From the NCBI RefSeq assembly GCF_008710705.1, contig NZ_VYRZ01000001.1, positions 372,001 through 436,000 of the forward strand: a stretch of DNA of 64,000 nucleotides. The letters are read 5' to 3'. The stretch comes from Microbacterium radiodurans (lineage in GTDB: Bacteria; Actinomycetota; Actinomycetes; Actinomycetales; Microbacteriaceae). Every line of letters begins with the position of its first letter. Position 1 is the first letter of the stretch. The translations under genes were made by a program, and so were the position numbers. This document shows positions 11,619 through 21,246 of the stretch, piece after piece. The notes under the pieces were generated by a model. It was not told the DNA's origin. It was given only the letters and a program-made list of their open reading frames with translations, and did no database searches.

Positions 11619-11630
11619 ACCTGTCGGAGA

Positions 11631-11870
11631 TCAGCGCCAGCGCGTCGTCATGAGGAACCCCACGAAGGCGATGCCGAAGCCGACCACGAGGTTCCACCCC
11701 CCGATGCCGGGGATGGGAAGCGTGGAGTTGCTCAGATAGAAGACGAGAACCCACACGAGACCGATGAGCATCAATCCCAGCATGATCGGCTTGAACCAGA
11801 CCGGGTTGGGTGCGTCATCCGCGGGGCGCCGTTCCACGGTCGGGTCGTCGTGGTCGCTCGAAGATGCCAT
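11631..11870 (-). CDS. crgA: Cell division protein CrgA
   Basis: A 79-residue, two-helix membrane protein of the actinobacterial CrgA family, which recruits FtsZ/FtsQ-associated and peptidoglycan-synthesis proteins to the septum. The family signature NPVWFKPIMLGLMLIGLVW is present, as is the closing 'GWNLVVGFGIAFVGFLMTTRWR' region that forms the second helix. TAGGAT on the minus strand (11877-11882) ends six bases before the ATG, indicating a leaderless transcript. It is divergent from the sortase gene. Confidence 0.93.
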   Translation of the reverse strand: MASSSDHDDPTVERRPADDAPNPVWFKPIMLGLMLIGLVWVLVFYLSNSTLPIPGIGGWNLVVGFGIAFVGFLMTTRWR

Positions 11871-11925
11871 GGATGAATCCTAGCTGTCAGGTGCCCGATA
11901 GCCCGGGCGGCTAGACTCCGGCATC

Positions 11926-12735
11926 GTGGAGCAGACCGACGAGGCGACCCGCCGACAGCGGCGCGGACGACGCACCGCCCGGCCACGACGGCGGGTGAGC
12001 GTCGTCGGTGTGATCGGCGAGATCTTCCTGACCGCAGGCGTCGTGCTGCTGCTGTTCGTCTCGTGGCAGATGTGGTTCGGGGACATGATCATCGGCTCGC
12101 AGAAGCAGGCCGAGGCCAACGCGCTCGCGCAGCAGTGGGAGGCCCAGGCGGCCGAGAGCCCACCCGCCCCCGATGCGACGATCGAGCCCGAGCCTGCCGA
12201 ACCCGTGGCGCCGGTCGAGCCGGCGGCGGTTCCGGTCATGTCCGAACCCGACCCGGGCGCTGAGTTCGGCATCATGTACGTGCCCCGCTTCGGACCCGAC
12301 TGGCGGTTCACTATCGCGAACGGCACCGGCAAGAAGTCGATCCTGGATGCCGGCTACGTCGGTCACTACGAGGGTTCGGCCATGCCGGGTGCCGACGGCA
12401 ACATGGCCGTCGCAGCGCATCGCTGGACCTCGGGCGCACCGTTCGATCCCGTCGACAAGCTCGTCGTGGGCGATGCGATCGTCGTCCAGACGCAGGACGG
12501 CTGGTACACCTATCGGTTCCGGAACGTCGAATACGTGCAGGACACCGCGATCGAGGTGCTCAACCCCGTGCCGCAGCAGGTCGACGTCGCCGCCAACGGA
12601 AAGTACCTGACCCTCACCAGCTGTGCGCCCAAGCTCAACATGCTCGAGCGCATCATCTCCTACGCGTTGTTCGAGGAGTTCACCCCGACGTCCGCCGGCC
12701 CGCCGGCATCCCTGAGCGAAGGAGGAGCGGCCTGA
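11926..12735 (+). CDS. Class E sortase
   Basis: A 269-residue membrane-anchored transpeptidase that attaches LPXTG-like surface proteins to peptidoglycan. An Arg-rich cytoplasmic N-terminus is followed by a helix at about 25-46, a Pro/Glu-rich linker, and the sortase domain. The catalytic cysteine is Cys233 in TLTSC, the histidine is His165 in VAAHRW and the arginine lies in LERI. It starts at GTG 11926, eight bases after TAGACT (11912-11917), so it is probably leaderless. The stop overlaps the next ATG (TGATG). No sorting-signal substrate is encoded nearby. Confidence 0.92.
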   Translation: MEQTDEATRRQRRGRRTARPRRRVSVVGVIGEIFLTAGVVLLLFVSWQMWFGDMIIGSQKQAEANALAQQWEAQAAESPPAPDATIEPEPAEPVAPVEPAAVPVMSEPDPGAEFGIMYVPRFGPDWRFTIANGTGKKSILDAGYVGHYEGSAMPGADGNMAVAAHRWTSGAPFDPVDKLVVGDAIVVQTQDGWYTYRFRNVEYVQDTAIEVLNPVPQQVDVAANGKYLTLTSCAPKLNMLERIISYALFEEFTPTSAGPPASLSEGGAA

Positions 12736-12893
12736 TGTACGCAGCCCTCTGGCGTGTGCTGCCCGGCCCGTGGTGGGTGCGCACCATCATCCTGCTGATC
12801 CTCGCGGCGGCCGCCGTCTACGCGCTCTTCTACTACGCGTTCCCCGCGGTCGCGCCCTTCTTCTCTCCGGCAGAGGAGTCGACGGTCGGGTGA
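12735..12893 (+). CDS. 52-residue small membrane protein
   Basis: A short ORF (MYAALWRVLPGPWWVRTI...) with one hydrophobic segment at about 17-40 and an acidic C-terminus. Its ATG overlaps the sortase stop by one base, and its stop overlaps the GTG of the amidotransferase gene by four. This coupling and the good codon usage support a real gene. Small proteins in this position accompany class E sortases in related actinobacteria, as far as I recall. Function is unknown. Confidence 0.75.
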   Translation: MYAALWRVLPGPWWVRTIILLILAAAAVYALFYYAFPAVAPFFSPAEESTVG

Positions 12894-13519
12894 CCGCGGT
12901 CCTCGTCGTCGACAACCACGACAGTTTCGTCCACACCCTCGTCGGCTATCTGCACGAGCTCGGCGCCGACACCCGGCTCGTCGAAGCGGACGCCGTCGGC
13001 GACCCCGTCACCGCGATCTCGGGTTCGCGCGGCGTGCTCATCTCGCCCGGCCCGGGCGGTCCCGACGATGCGGGCGCCTCGGTCGCTCTCGTGCGCGCCG
13101 CCGCCGCGTCGGGCGTGCCCCTCCTCGGAGTCTGTCTCGGCCACCAGGCGATCGCGCGTGCCTTCGGAGCGGAGGTGCGTGAGGCGCCGGAACTCATGCA
13201 TGGCATGACATCCCCCGTCGCGCACGATGGTTCGGCGCTGTTCCGCGGCATCCCATCGCCCTTCGTCGCGAATCGGTACCACTCGCTCGCCGTCGACGCG
13301 GCGACGGTGCCGGCGGACCTCGTGGTCACCGCGCGCACCGACGCGGGCACGATCATGGGGCTCGCGCACCGCAGCCGTCCCATCCTCGGGGTCCAGTTCC
13401 ACCCCGAATCCGTGCTGACGGAGGGCGGGTACCGGCTGCTCGGGAACTGGCTCGAGACGCTGGGCGTCGAGGGTGCCGCCGCGCGCGGGTCCGTCCTCAC
13501 CCCGCATCGATCGACCTGA
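12890..13519 (+). CDS. Glutamine amidotransferase, TrpG/PabA-like
   Basis: A 209-residue class I glutamine amidotransferase that would release ammonia for anthranilate or aminodeoxychorismate synthesis. The nucleophile Cys82 lies in GVCLGHQA, the oxyanion region in SPGPGGP, and the His/Glu pair in GVQFHPES. The orthologous position (Rv0013, next to pknB) is conserved in Actinobacteria. No TrpE/PabB partner is in the window, so which pathway it serves cannot be told. It starts at GTG 12890 with a 4-base overlap of the small membrane protein. Confidence 0.88.
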   Translation: MTAVLVVDNHDSFVHTLVGYLHELGADTRLVEADAVGDPVTAISGSRGVLISPGPGGPDDAGASVALVRAAAASGVPLLGVCLGHQAIARAFGAEVREAPELMHGMTSPVAHDGSALFRGIPSPFVANRYHSLAVDAATVPADLVVTARTDAGTIMGLAHRSRPILGVQFHPESVLTEGGYRLLGNWLETLGVEGAAARGSVLTPHRST

Positions 13520-13555
13520 CCGCCGGCGGGCGATGGCGTGGCGTCGTATCGGGCG

Positions 13556-15262
13556 TCAGGCGCCGGTGCACACGGTCAGTGCGACTGTCGATCCGATCGG
13601 CACCTCACCGGGGGCGAGCGACTGCGATGCGACGGTGCGACCGCCCGCGTTCGGGGGGCAGCCGGGATCCTCGGTCACCTCGGGGATGAGCCGCAGCGTG
13701 TCCTGCTGCAGCTCGCGCTCGGCGGCTTCGACCGTGTAGCCGGTGAGGTCGACGAGCGTCACCGTGCCGCTCGCGACGACCAGATCGACGCGCGCGCCCA
13801 TGGCCAGCTCCGTACCCGCCGCGGCCGAGGAATCCATGACGGTCCCGGCCGGCAGCGACGGATCGTTGCGGGTGCGCACCGACCCGAGCTGAAGCCCGGC
13901 GGAGGAGAGCGAGCTGGTGGCCTCGTCGCGACTCAGGTTGAGGAGGGTCGGCACGACCGCCATCTCCTGTCCCGTGGACACGTACACCGTGACGCGCTGT
14001 CCCGGCGCGACGCTGACGCCCTCGGCCGGTTCCGTGTCGATGACGTCGCCCTCGGCGACCGCCGCATCGCTGCGATCGGATCGGACGGGTTCGAGGTCGG
14101 CGTCGCGGATGAGGGTCTCGGCGAGATCCCACGACTTGCCCGACACCTCGGGAACGGCGCGGGAGGACGGCGGCATGGTCGGATCGGCGTCGCGGAAGGC
14201 GAGCACCCAGATGAGCACCGCGATGAGGAGCGCCGCGAGCACCGCGACGCCCGCCCAGATCCAGCTCACCGGGGGACCGGACTGCGTGCGTCGCATCGTC
14301 GTGTCCGCGCTCAACTGCCGGAGGGAGCGGGCCGTCTCGGCGGCGTGGCGCGGATCGGGTCCGTAGAGCTCGTTCGACAGCGCGCCCATCTGACGCTTCG
14401 TCGGCTGCTTCCCGCTGCTCGCCTCGGTCAGCGCCTCGCGGAACTGCGTCGCATCCTGGAATCGCTGGAAGGGGCTCTTCGCGAGCGCGCGCAGCACGAC
14501 GGCGTCGAGCGCGCGCGGGACGTCCTCGCGGACATCCGACGGCGGCAGCGGCGCCTCGCTGACGTGCTGGTACGCGACCGCCACCGGCGTCTCGCCGCGG
14601 AACGGGGCGCGACCGGTGAGCAGCTCGTACAGGACGACGCCCGCCGAGTACAGGTCGGCGCGCGCGTCGACCGGCTCGCCCTTGGCCTGCTCGGGCGAGA
14701 AGTAGGCGGCGGTGCCGATGATGGCGGTGGTCTCGGCGACGGTCGAGGAGGAGTCCGACACCGCACGGGCGATGCCGAAGTCCATGACCTTCACCGAGTC
14801 GCCCTCGGTGATCATCACGTTGCCGGGCTTGATGTCGCGGTGGACGACGCCGGCGCGATGGGAGTACTCGAGGGCTTCGAGGATGCCGTCGGTGTAGCGC
14901 AGGGCGTCGGCTTCGGCCAGGGGACCGTCGTCGAGCAGGTCTTTCAGGAGGCGGCCGGAGACGAGCTCCATGACGATGTAGGGAACCGGGTGCTCGCTGC
15001 CGTCGGCATCCGTCTCCGCGTCTTCGCCGGCGTCGAAGACGCGGACGATCGAGGGATGCGACATGCGGGACGCCGCCTGCGCCTCGAGGCGGAAGCGGGT
15101 GCGGAACCCGGGATCGTCGGCGAGCTCGCGCTTGAGCACCTTGATCGCGACATCCCGCCCGAGGGTGATGTCGTAGCCGCGGTAGACGCTCGCCATGCCG
15201 CCGCGACCGATCGGTTCGTCGACACGGTAGCGGCCCGACAGCACACGCTGCTCTGCTGACAC
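13556..15262 (-). CDS. pknB: Ser/Thr protein kinase PknB with PASTA domains
   Basis: A 568-residue transmembrane kinase. Kinase motifs are the glycine loop GRGGMASVY, catalytic Lys41 in [17 protein letters not shown] and VMDFGIA. A transmembrane helix lies near 355-378 (WIWAGVAVLAALLIAVLIW), followed by three extracellular PASTA repeats that bind muropeptides or lipid II in this family. It controls cell-wall growth and division. The GTG at 15262 is preceded by GGGAG at a proper distance and removes 74 Ala/Thr/Pro-rich codons. It is the last gene of the fhaA-to-pknB operon, 52 bases after pknA. Confidence 0.94.
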   Translation of the reverse strand: MSAEQRVLSGRYRVDEPIGRGGMASVYRGYDITLGRDVAIKVLKRELADDPGFRTRFRLEAQAASRMSHPSIVRVFDAGEDAETDADGSEHPVPYIVMELVSGRLLKDLLDDGPLAEADALRYTDGILEALEYSHRAGVVHRDIKPGNVMITEGDSVKVMDFGIARAVSDSSSTVAETTAIIGTAAYFSPEQAKGEPVDARADLYSAGVVLYELLTGRAPFRGETPVAVAYQHVSEAPLPPSDVREDVPRALDAVVLRALAKSPFQRFQDATQFREALTEASSGKQPTKRQMGALSNELYGPDPRHAAETARSLRQLSADTTMRRTQSGPPVSWIWAGVAVLAALLIAVLIWVLAFRDADPTMPPSSRAVPEVSGKSWDLAETLIRDADLEPVRSDRSDAAVAEGDVIDTEPAEGVSVAPGQRVTVYVSTGQEMAVVPTLLNLSRDEATSSLSSAGLQLGSVRTRNDPSLPAGTVMDSSAAAGTELAMGARVDLVVASGTVTLVDLTGYTVEAAERELQQDTLRLIPEVTEDPGCPPNAGGRTVASQSLAPGEVPIGSTVALTVCTGA

Positions 15263-15314
15263 GTCACTCCCTGCGTTCGAATCGATGGTTCTCTCCTGGC
15301 TTCCGGCTTCGGGA

Positions 15315-17168
15315 TCAGCCGTTGTTGTTCCCGTTGCCGTTGTTGTTCCCGCTGCCGCTGTTGTTCCCGCTGCCGCTGTTGCCGTTTCCGTTGCCGCTGC
15401 CGTTGGCGGGCGGGGTGGTGGCGACCGGCTGAATGGTCGCGGCGGCCTCCGGCGACTGCGGCGACGGACGGTCGGCGCCCTCACCGGAGCAGGTGACGGT
15501 GTACGTGACGGAGACCACGCCCGAATCGCCCACCTGAAGCGAGGCCGGGCGCTGGTTGGCGCCGAAGCTCGCGGTGGACTGCGAGTTCGTGGTGAACAGT
15601 CCGCCGCTCGCCTCGAGCGTGTACGACGAGGCGGTGAGTCCGGCCGGGCACTGGTACGTCGACCACATCACCTGCACGGTCGATCCCGCGGTCACGCTCG
15701 TGACCGTCTGACCGTTCGACTGGATGGTCGGCGCCGCCGGCTCCGACAGCGGGCTCTGATCGCCGTACGCCGTCAGCGTGACGGTGTCCTCGGGGAACAC
15801 GTTGCCGAGGGGGACGACGCTGTAGACCTGGCCGACCTGGCCCTCGTCGGGAGCGGGGTTGCCGGGCGAGCACGTGACGTTGAGGAGTCCCGCCTCCTCG
15901 GCGACGGCGAGGGCGTCCTCGCAGGTGCGTCCGGTGAGGCCGAGGTCGTCGACGTTGATCGACGCGGGCGTCGACGGTTCCGGCGTCGAGGGCTCGGGTG
16001 TCGGCGTCGTCTGCGCGGGCGTCGGGGTCGTCGGCGCAGGCGTCGGCTCGTCGTCGTTCGCGAAGAGCGCGGCGATGCCGAAGCCGAGGACGAGCAGGAG
16101 GAGGACGATGAGCGCGACGAGCGGCCACGTCCAGCGGTTCCGCTTGCGCTTGGTGTCGGCTGCCGCCGCGTCGTCGAGCGCCGCCGCGTCCGCCGCGGGC
16201 ACTCCCGCGGCGGCGATCCCCGCGGCAGCGGCGCCACCGGCCGGCAGGAGAAGGGTCGCCGTGTCGCCGCCGGCGGGGGTCAGGAGCTGCGTGACCTCGT
16301 CGACGGATCCGCCGGCGATCGCGGGGACGGCGGCGTGCGCCGCCGCCAGGTCGCCTCGACGCAGCGCGGACGCGGCGCGCGCGACGGCCGACGCCGTCGC
16401 GGGGCGCTCATCGGGCTTCTTGGCGATCATCGCGAGGATGAGCTTCTGCACCGGATCCGAGACCGTCGGCGGCAGCGGCGGCGGCTGCTCGTTGATCTGC
16501 GCCATCGCGATCGCGACCTGCGACTCGCCCGTGAACGGGCGCTTTCCGGCCACGCTCTCGTACGCGACGATGCCGAGCGAGTAGATGTCGGTGGCGGGGG
16601 ATGCCGGATGTCCGGACGCCTGCTCGGGCGAGAGGTACTGGACGGTTCCCATGACCTGGCCGGTGGCCGTCAGCGGCACCTGGTCGGCGATCCGCGCGAT
16701 GCCGAAGTCGGTGATCTTCACACGACCGTCGGGGGTGATGAGCAGGTTCCCGGGCTTGATGTCGCGGTGGACGAGACCGGCCGCGTGCGCTGCCTGCAGC
16801 GCCGACGCGGTCTGGGCCACGATGTCGAGCGTCTTGTCGGACGAGAGCGAGCCCTCGCGCTCCAGCACGGTCGAGAGCGCCTCGCCCGGCACGAGCTCCA
16901 TGACGAGGAAGGCGCTGCCGTTCTCCTCGCCGTAGTCGAAGACGCTGGCGATGCCCTCGTGGTTCACCAGGGCGGCGTGGCGGGCCTCGGCGCGGAAGCG
17001 CTCGAGGAACCCGGGGTCGCCCATGTACTCGTCTTTGAGGATCTTGATGGCGACGGTCCGGCCGATGACGTGGTCGGTGGCCTCCCACACCTCGCCCATG
17101 CCGCCGATCGCGATCCGCGAATCAAGCTCGTAACGTCCGCCGAAGCTCACGCCTTGCATCGGTCTCAT
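15315..17168 (-). CDS. pknA: Ser/Thr protein kinase PknA-like with atypical extracellular domain
   Basis: A 617-residue kinase. The domain carries [24 protein letters not shown] and ITDFGIAR. An Ala/Pro-rich juxtamembrane region and one helix ([18 protein letters not shown], near 395) lead to an extracellular part. That part has one PASTA-like repeat (about 440-500), a module with three conserved cysteines and Ser/Thr-rich strands, and a low-complexity Gly/Asn tail built from GNGN/GSGNN units. The ATG overlaps the pbpA stop (ATGA), which settles the start. M. tuberculosis PknA lacks such an extended ectodomain, so the tail is notable. Confidence 0.92.
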   Translation of the reverse strand: MRPMQGVSFGGRYELDSRIAIGGMGEVWEATDHVIGRTVAIKILKDEYMGDPGFLERFRAEARHAALVNHEGIASVFDYGEENGSAFLVMELVPGEALSTVLEREGSLSSDKTLDIVAQTASALQAAHAAGLVHRDIKPGNLLITPDGRVKITDFGIARIADQVPLTATGQVMGTVQYLSPEQASGHPASPATDIYSLGIVAYESVAGKRPFTGESQVAIAMAQINEQPPPLPPTVSDPVQKLILAMIAKKPDERPATASAVARAASALRRGDLAAAHAAVPAIAGGSVDEVTQLLTPAGGDTATLLLPAGGAAAAGIAAAGVPAADAAALDDAAAADTKRKRNRWTWPLVALIVLLLLVLGFGIAALFANDDEPTPAPTTPTPAQTTPTPEPSTPEPSTPASINVDDLGLTGRTCEDALAVAEEAGLLNVTCSPGNPAPDEGQVGQVYSVVPLGNVFPEDTVTLTAYGDQSPLSEPAAPTIQSNGQTVTSVTAGSTVQVMWSTYQCPAGLTASSYTLEASGGLFTTNSQSTASFGANQRPASLQVGDSGVVSVTYTVTCSGEGADRPSPQSPEAAATIQPVATTPPANGSGNGNGNSGSGNNSGSGNNNGNGNNNG

Positions 17169-18622
17169 CTGTTCAGCACCGCCTCGATAACCTTCTTCGC
17201 AATGGGGGCTGCGATCCCGCTGCTCGTTCCGGCCTGCCCCAGGCCGCCCCCGTTCTCCACCATGACCGTCACGGCGATCTCGGGGTCGTCCGCCGGCGCG
17301 AAGCCGGTGAACCACAACGTGTACGGATCGCCCGGCCCGTGCTCCGCAGTGCCCGTCTTCCCGGCGACGTCGACGCCGTCTATTCTTGCACCGCTGGCTG
17401 CGCCGTCACGGACATTGGCGACCATGAGGGTCCGCATCTGGTCCGCCACGTCCTCGGTCAGAGCGCGGCCGAATTCGCTCGGCTCGAACGTCTCCTGCAC
17501 CGTCAGATCCGGGGCGACGACCGAGTCGAGCAGCTGCGGATTCATCACCACGCCGCCGTTGGCGATACCCGCTGAGACCATTGCGATCTGCAGCGGGGTC
17601 GCGACCACATCGCCCTGTCCGAAGCCCGAGAGCGCCGTCCGCGCGTCGTCGAGTCCGCGCGGGTACCGCGACACCGACGCGGGGAGGGGCGTGGCGAATT
17701 CCGCGTTGAAGCCGAACTTCTCCGCCTCCTCGCGGATGGCGTCGTCGCCGAGCTCGACGGCGAGCTCGGCCATCGGGATGTTGCAGCTCAGACGCAGTGC
17801 GTCGGCGAGGGTCACCGTCTCGCCGGGTCCGCACGTGCCGCGGTCGAAGTTGTAGAGCGTGTTGCTCGTGCCGGGGATCGTCCACGAACCGGGGTTCGGG
17901 AAGGTCGATTCCGGGGTGTAGTCGCCGGACGACAGCGCGGCCGAGGTGACGACGAGCTTGAATGTCGATCCGGGCGGGTTCAGGTCGCCGCCGATCGCGC
18001 GGTTGAACAGCGGCTTCAGCGGATCAGCGGCCAGCTGATCGTAGGCGGCGTTGACGCCGGCGGAGTCGTGGGACGAGAGCACGTTCGTGTCGAAGCTCGG
18101 GCTCGTCACCATGGCGAGGATGCGGCCGGTCGAGGGCTCTGTGGCGATGACCGCGCCCTCGTAGCCCTGGAGGGCGTCGTAGGCGACCCGCTGCAGTTCG
18201 GGATCGACCGTCAGCAGCACGTTCGATCCGCGTGCCGGTGCTCCCGAGATGATCTGCTCGAGGCGGGCGAGGAACTGCGTGTCGTCGGTGCCCGACAGCG
18301 ACTGGTTCATGATCTGCTCGATGCCCGACGACGAGCCGAGCACCGGGTTGATCCAGCCCGTGATCGGCGCCCACATCGCGGCATCCGTGTACTGGCGCTG
18401 CCAGGAGTAGATGTCGTCGCTCGGTACGGACGCGGCGATGACGGACCCGCCGGCGATGATCGAGCCGCGCTGCACCTCGAACGAGTCGTAGAGCGTCCGC
18501 CGGTTTCCCGGGTCGTCGTTCAGCGCCTGCGCCTGGATCACCTGGATCCAGCTCGTCGAGCCGAACAGCGCGAGGAACATCGCGAGCATGACGATGCTCA
18601 GTCGTCGCATCTCCTTGGTCAT
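17165..18622 (-). CDS. pbpA: Penicillin-binding protein PbpA (class B transpeptidase)
   Basis: A 485-residue class B PBP that cross-links peptidoglycan with the RodA/FtsW-type glycosyltransferase encoded just upstream. An N-terminal signal anchor (residues 9-25) precedes the dimerisation domain. The transpeptidase motifs are STFK (Ser219-Lys222), SCN (279-281) and KTG (422-424). The start overlaps the rodA stop (ATGA). The order rodA-pbpA-pknA-pknB is the conserved actinobacterial elongation/division cluster, and its transpeptidase is a beta-lactam target. Confidence 0.95.
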   Translation of the reverse strand: MTKEMRRLSIVMLAMFLALFGSTSWIQVIQAQALNDDPGNRRTLYDSFEVQRGSIIAGGSVIAASVPSDDIYSWQRQYTDAAMWAPITGWINPVLGSSSGIEQIMNQSLSGTDDTQFLARLEQIISGAPARGSNVLLTVDPELQRVAYDALQGYEGAVIATEPSTGRILAMVTSPSFDTNVLSSHDSAGVNAAYDQLAADPLKPLFNRAIGGDLNPPGSTFKLVVTSAALSSGDYTPESTFPNPGSWTIPGTSNTLYNFDRGTCGPGETVTLADALRLSCNIPMAELAVELGDDAIREEAEKFGFNAEFATPLPASVSRYPRGLDDARTALSGFGQGDVVATPLQIAMVSAGIANGGVVMNPQLLDSVVAPDLTVQETFEPSEFGRALTEDVADQMRTLMVANVRDGAASGARIDGVDVAGKTGTAEHGPGDPYTLWFTGFAPADDPEIAVTVMVENGGGLGQAGTSSGIAAPIAKKVIEAVLNR

Positions 18623-20004
18623 CCGATCACCACCCGGGGTCGAGAGCGCACGGCATCCGAGATCCGCAGCAGCAGAGCCACGATGATCCAGTTCGCCACG
18701 AGCGACGAGCCGCCCGCCGCGAGGAACGGCGTCGTCAGGCCGGTGAGCGGGATGACGCGGGTCACGCCGCCGACCATGATGAACACCTGCAGGGCGATCG
18801 TGAACGACAGCCCCGTCGCGAGGAGCTTGCCGAAATCGTCCTGGCCGGCCAGACCGATGCGGACGCCCCGGCTCGTGAACACCATGTACAGGCAAAGCAG
18901 CGCGAAGACGCCGATGAGCCCGAGCTCCTCGCCGAGGCTCGGGAAGATGTAGTCGCTCTGCGACAGGGGGGTCATCCAGGGACGGCCCTGGCCGAGTCCG
19001 GTGCCGATGAATCCGCCCTTGGCGAGGCCGTAGAGACCGTTGACCAGCTGGAAGCTGCCGCCGTTCGCGTCGATGTTCGCGGGATCGAACGGGTTCAGCC
19101 AGTTCTGGAAGCGGCTGTTGACGTAGGGCAGCACCTGCGACGCGATGGCGACCCCGCCGATGACCAGCGCGAAGCCGATCATGACCCAGCTCGTCTTGCC
19201 GGTCGCGACGTAGAGCATCGCGATGAACATGCCGAAGATGAGGGTTCCCGTGCCGAGGTCGCGCTGCAGCACGATGATGCCGAGCGAGACGGCCCAGATG
19301 ACGAGCACCGGGCCGAGTTCGCGGGCGCGCGGCCACGTGATCCCGAGGAACCGGGTGCCGACCGAGGTCAGCGACTCGCGGGTGCGCACGAGGTAGCCGG
19401 CGAAGAAGATCGCGAGCGCGATCTTCGCGAGCTCGCCGGGCTGGAACGAGACGATGCCGCCGATCGAGACCCAGACGTCGGCACCGGCCTCGAGGCCCAG
19501 CCCGGGGACGAACGGCAGCAGGAGGAGTCCGATGCCGACGAATCCGAAGATGTAGGTGTACCGGAACAGGACGCGGTAGTTGCGCAGCGCGATGACGACG
19601 GCCAGGGCCGCGGCCAGGGCGATCGCGCACCAGACGAGCTGGCGGACGGCCAGCATGTCCCACCCCTCGGCGGTGCCGTTCAGATCGATGCGGTAGATCA
19701 TCGCGATGCCGATGCCCGACAGCAGCGTGGCGATCGGGACGACGAACGGGTCTGCGTCGCGGGCCCGCAGTCGCAGGACGACGTGGATGGCGAGGGCGAG
19801 GACGTCGAGCGCCGAGCAGTAGACGAGGAACGTCGAGTCGATGGCTCCCTGCACGCCGAGCTGCACGAGGGCGAGGGCGGCGGCGTTGATGACGAAGACG
19901 AACAGCAGCAGGCCGAGCTCGCGGTTGCGCTGCGTCTGCGCCGGGCGGAGCTTGCGCAGCGCCTTCATCACGGAGGTGTCGGTCGACACGGGTGCGCTGG
20001 TCAC
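18619..20004 (-). CDS. rodA: RodA/FtsW-family peptidoglycan glycosyltransferase
   Basis: A 461-residue SEDS-family polytopic protein with about ten to twelve helices. It polymerises lipid II with its partner PbpA. Family segments include QRDLGTGTLIFGMF (with the catalytic aspartate), 'SFQPGELAKIALAIFFA', 'NGLYGLAKGGFIGTGLGQG' and 'FPSLGEELGLIGVFALL'. The GTG at 20004 overlaps the pstP stop and follows GGAGG at a good distance. The longer open frame to 20673 is rejected because it lies inside pstP. Confidence 0.94.
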   Translation of the reverse strand: MTSAPVSTDTSVMKALRKLRPAQTQRNRELGLLLFVFVINAAALALVQLGVQGAIDSTFLVYCSALDVLALAIHVVLRLRARDADPFVVPIATLLSGIGIAMIYRIDLNGTAEGWDMLAVRQLVWCAIALAAALAVVIALRNYRVLFRYTYIFGFVGIGLLLLPFVPGLGLEAGADVWVSIGGIVSFQPGELAKIALAIFFAGYLVRTRESLTSVGTRFLGITWPRARELGPVLVIWAVSLGIIVLQRDLGTGTLIFGMFIAMLYVATGKTSWVMIGFALVIGGVAIASQVLPYVNSRFQNWLNPFDPANIDANGGSFQLVNGLYGLAKGGFIGTGLGQGRPWMTPLSQSDYIFPSLGEELGLIGVFALLCLYMVFTSRGVRIGLAGQDDFGKLLATGLSFTIALQVFIMVGGVTRVIPLTGLTTPFLAAGGSSLVANWIIVALLLRISDAVRSRPRVVIG

Positions 20005-21236
20005 GATCCGCCTCCTTCCACGCGCAGGTTCTCGACGATCGCGCGTGCGTCGGCGAGCGAGTCGGCGCTGATCGTCTGCTGGACGGCCTGCAGCTGGTAG
20101 GCCGGCAGGTCGTCGAGCAGGATGCCGGTGTCCTCTTCGGGCGACGAGAGCGAGATCGGCCCGATCCCGGCCTGAATGCCGCGATAGATCACCACGGTGT
20201 CGTCGTCCGCGCCGACGAAGAACCGGCTCTGCGTCCAGTTGTACCCGGCGAAGAGCACGACGCCGATCGCGGCCAGGATGACGATGAAGCCGCCGAGCCA
20301 CGTGAGGCGGCGGCGACGGGCGCGACGGCGATCCTCTTCGATGAGCTCCTCGAGGAACTCGACGGCCGGCTCGAAGTGGCTGGGCTCGTTCGCAGCCTGG
20401 CGGCCGGGGTGGAGCCAGCTGCTGCGCTGCGGCCGCGCGGCCGGAACGTCGATGCCGAGCGGGTGCGAGGCCGATCCGACGATGGTCGGGGGACCGCTGA
20501 AGAGCGGATGCTGCCCGCCCACATCGACGATGACGATCGTCACGTTGTCGGGGGCGCCGCCGTCGAGAGCCTGCTTCAGCAGGTTGTCGGCGGTGCGGCC
20601 GGGGGCCCAGCCCTGCCCGAGCGCCTTCGCGGTGTGCGCGTCGTCGATGACGCCCGAGAGCCCGTCCGAGCACAGCAGCCAGCGGTCGCCGGGCTGGGTC
20701 GGCATGATGAACGTGTCGATCTCGGGATCGGGGTCCATGTCGCCGAGGACGCGCATGAGGACCGAGCGGCGGGGGTGGTAGCGAGCCTCCTCCGGAGTGA
20801 TGCGACCGGAATCGACGAGGCGCTGGACGAACGTGTGGTCCGTCGTGATCTGCGTGAGGGCGCCGTCACGGAAGAGGTAGAGGCGGGAGTCGCCGATGTG
20901 GGCGATGACGGCGTAGCTGTCGACCATCACCAGGGCGCTGACGGTCGTGCCCATGCCGGCGAGCTCGGGGCGCACCTTGACGGTGTCGATGAGCTCCGCA
21001 GCGGTGTCGGCGAGGGCATCCTGCAGGGCGGCCTCGGCCTCGGTCGTCGTCGAGAAGGCGTGATCGAGACTCTCGAGCCGCCGCACGGCGAGGCTCGACG
21101 CGACGTCGCCACCCGCGTGGCCGCCCATGCCGTCGGCGACGACGAACAGGTTCGAGCCGCAGAAGCCCGAGTCCTGGTTGTTGGAGCGCACCTTCCCGGT
21201 ATGCGAGATGGCGGCGCTGGAGCCTTGGAAGACCAT
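20001..21236 (-). CDS. pstP: PP2C-type Ser/Thr protein phosphatase PstP
   Basis: A 411-residue metal-dependent phosphatase that reverses phosphorylation by PknA and PknB. The motifs are VADGMGGHAGGD (metal-binding aspartate), CSDGLSGV and GAPDNVTIVI. The catalytic domain fills residues 1-235. A basic stretch (RRARRRR) and one helix (GGFIVILAAIGVVLFAG) follow, then an extracytoplasmic domain of about 80 residues. The ATG at 21236 (MVFQGSSAAISHTG) matches the family. It lies 10 bases after fhaB. Confidence 0.94.
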   Translation of the reverse strand: MVFQGSSAAISHTGKVRSNNQDSGFCGSNLFVVADGMGGHAGGDVASSLAVRRLESLDHAFSTTTEAEAALQDALADTAAELIDTVKVRPELAGMGTTVSALVMVDSYAVIAHIGDSRLYLFRDGALTQITTDHTFVQRLVDSGRITPEEARYHPRRSVLMRVLGDMDPDPEIDTFIMPTQPGDRWLLCSDGLSGVIDDAHTAKALGQGWAPGRTADNLLKQALDGGAPDNVTIVIVDVGGQHPLFSGPPTIVGSASHPLGIDVPAARPQRSSWLHPGRQAANEPSHFEPAVEFLEELIEEDRRRARRRRLTWLGGFIVILAAIGVVLFAGYNWTQSRFFVGADDDTVVIYRGIQAGIGPISLSSPEEDTGILLDDLPAYQLQAVQQTISADSLADARAIVENLRVEGGGS

Positions 21237-21246
21237 GCTGGCGGGG

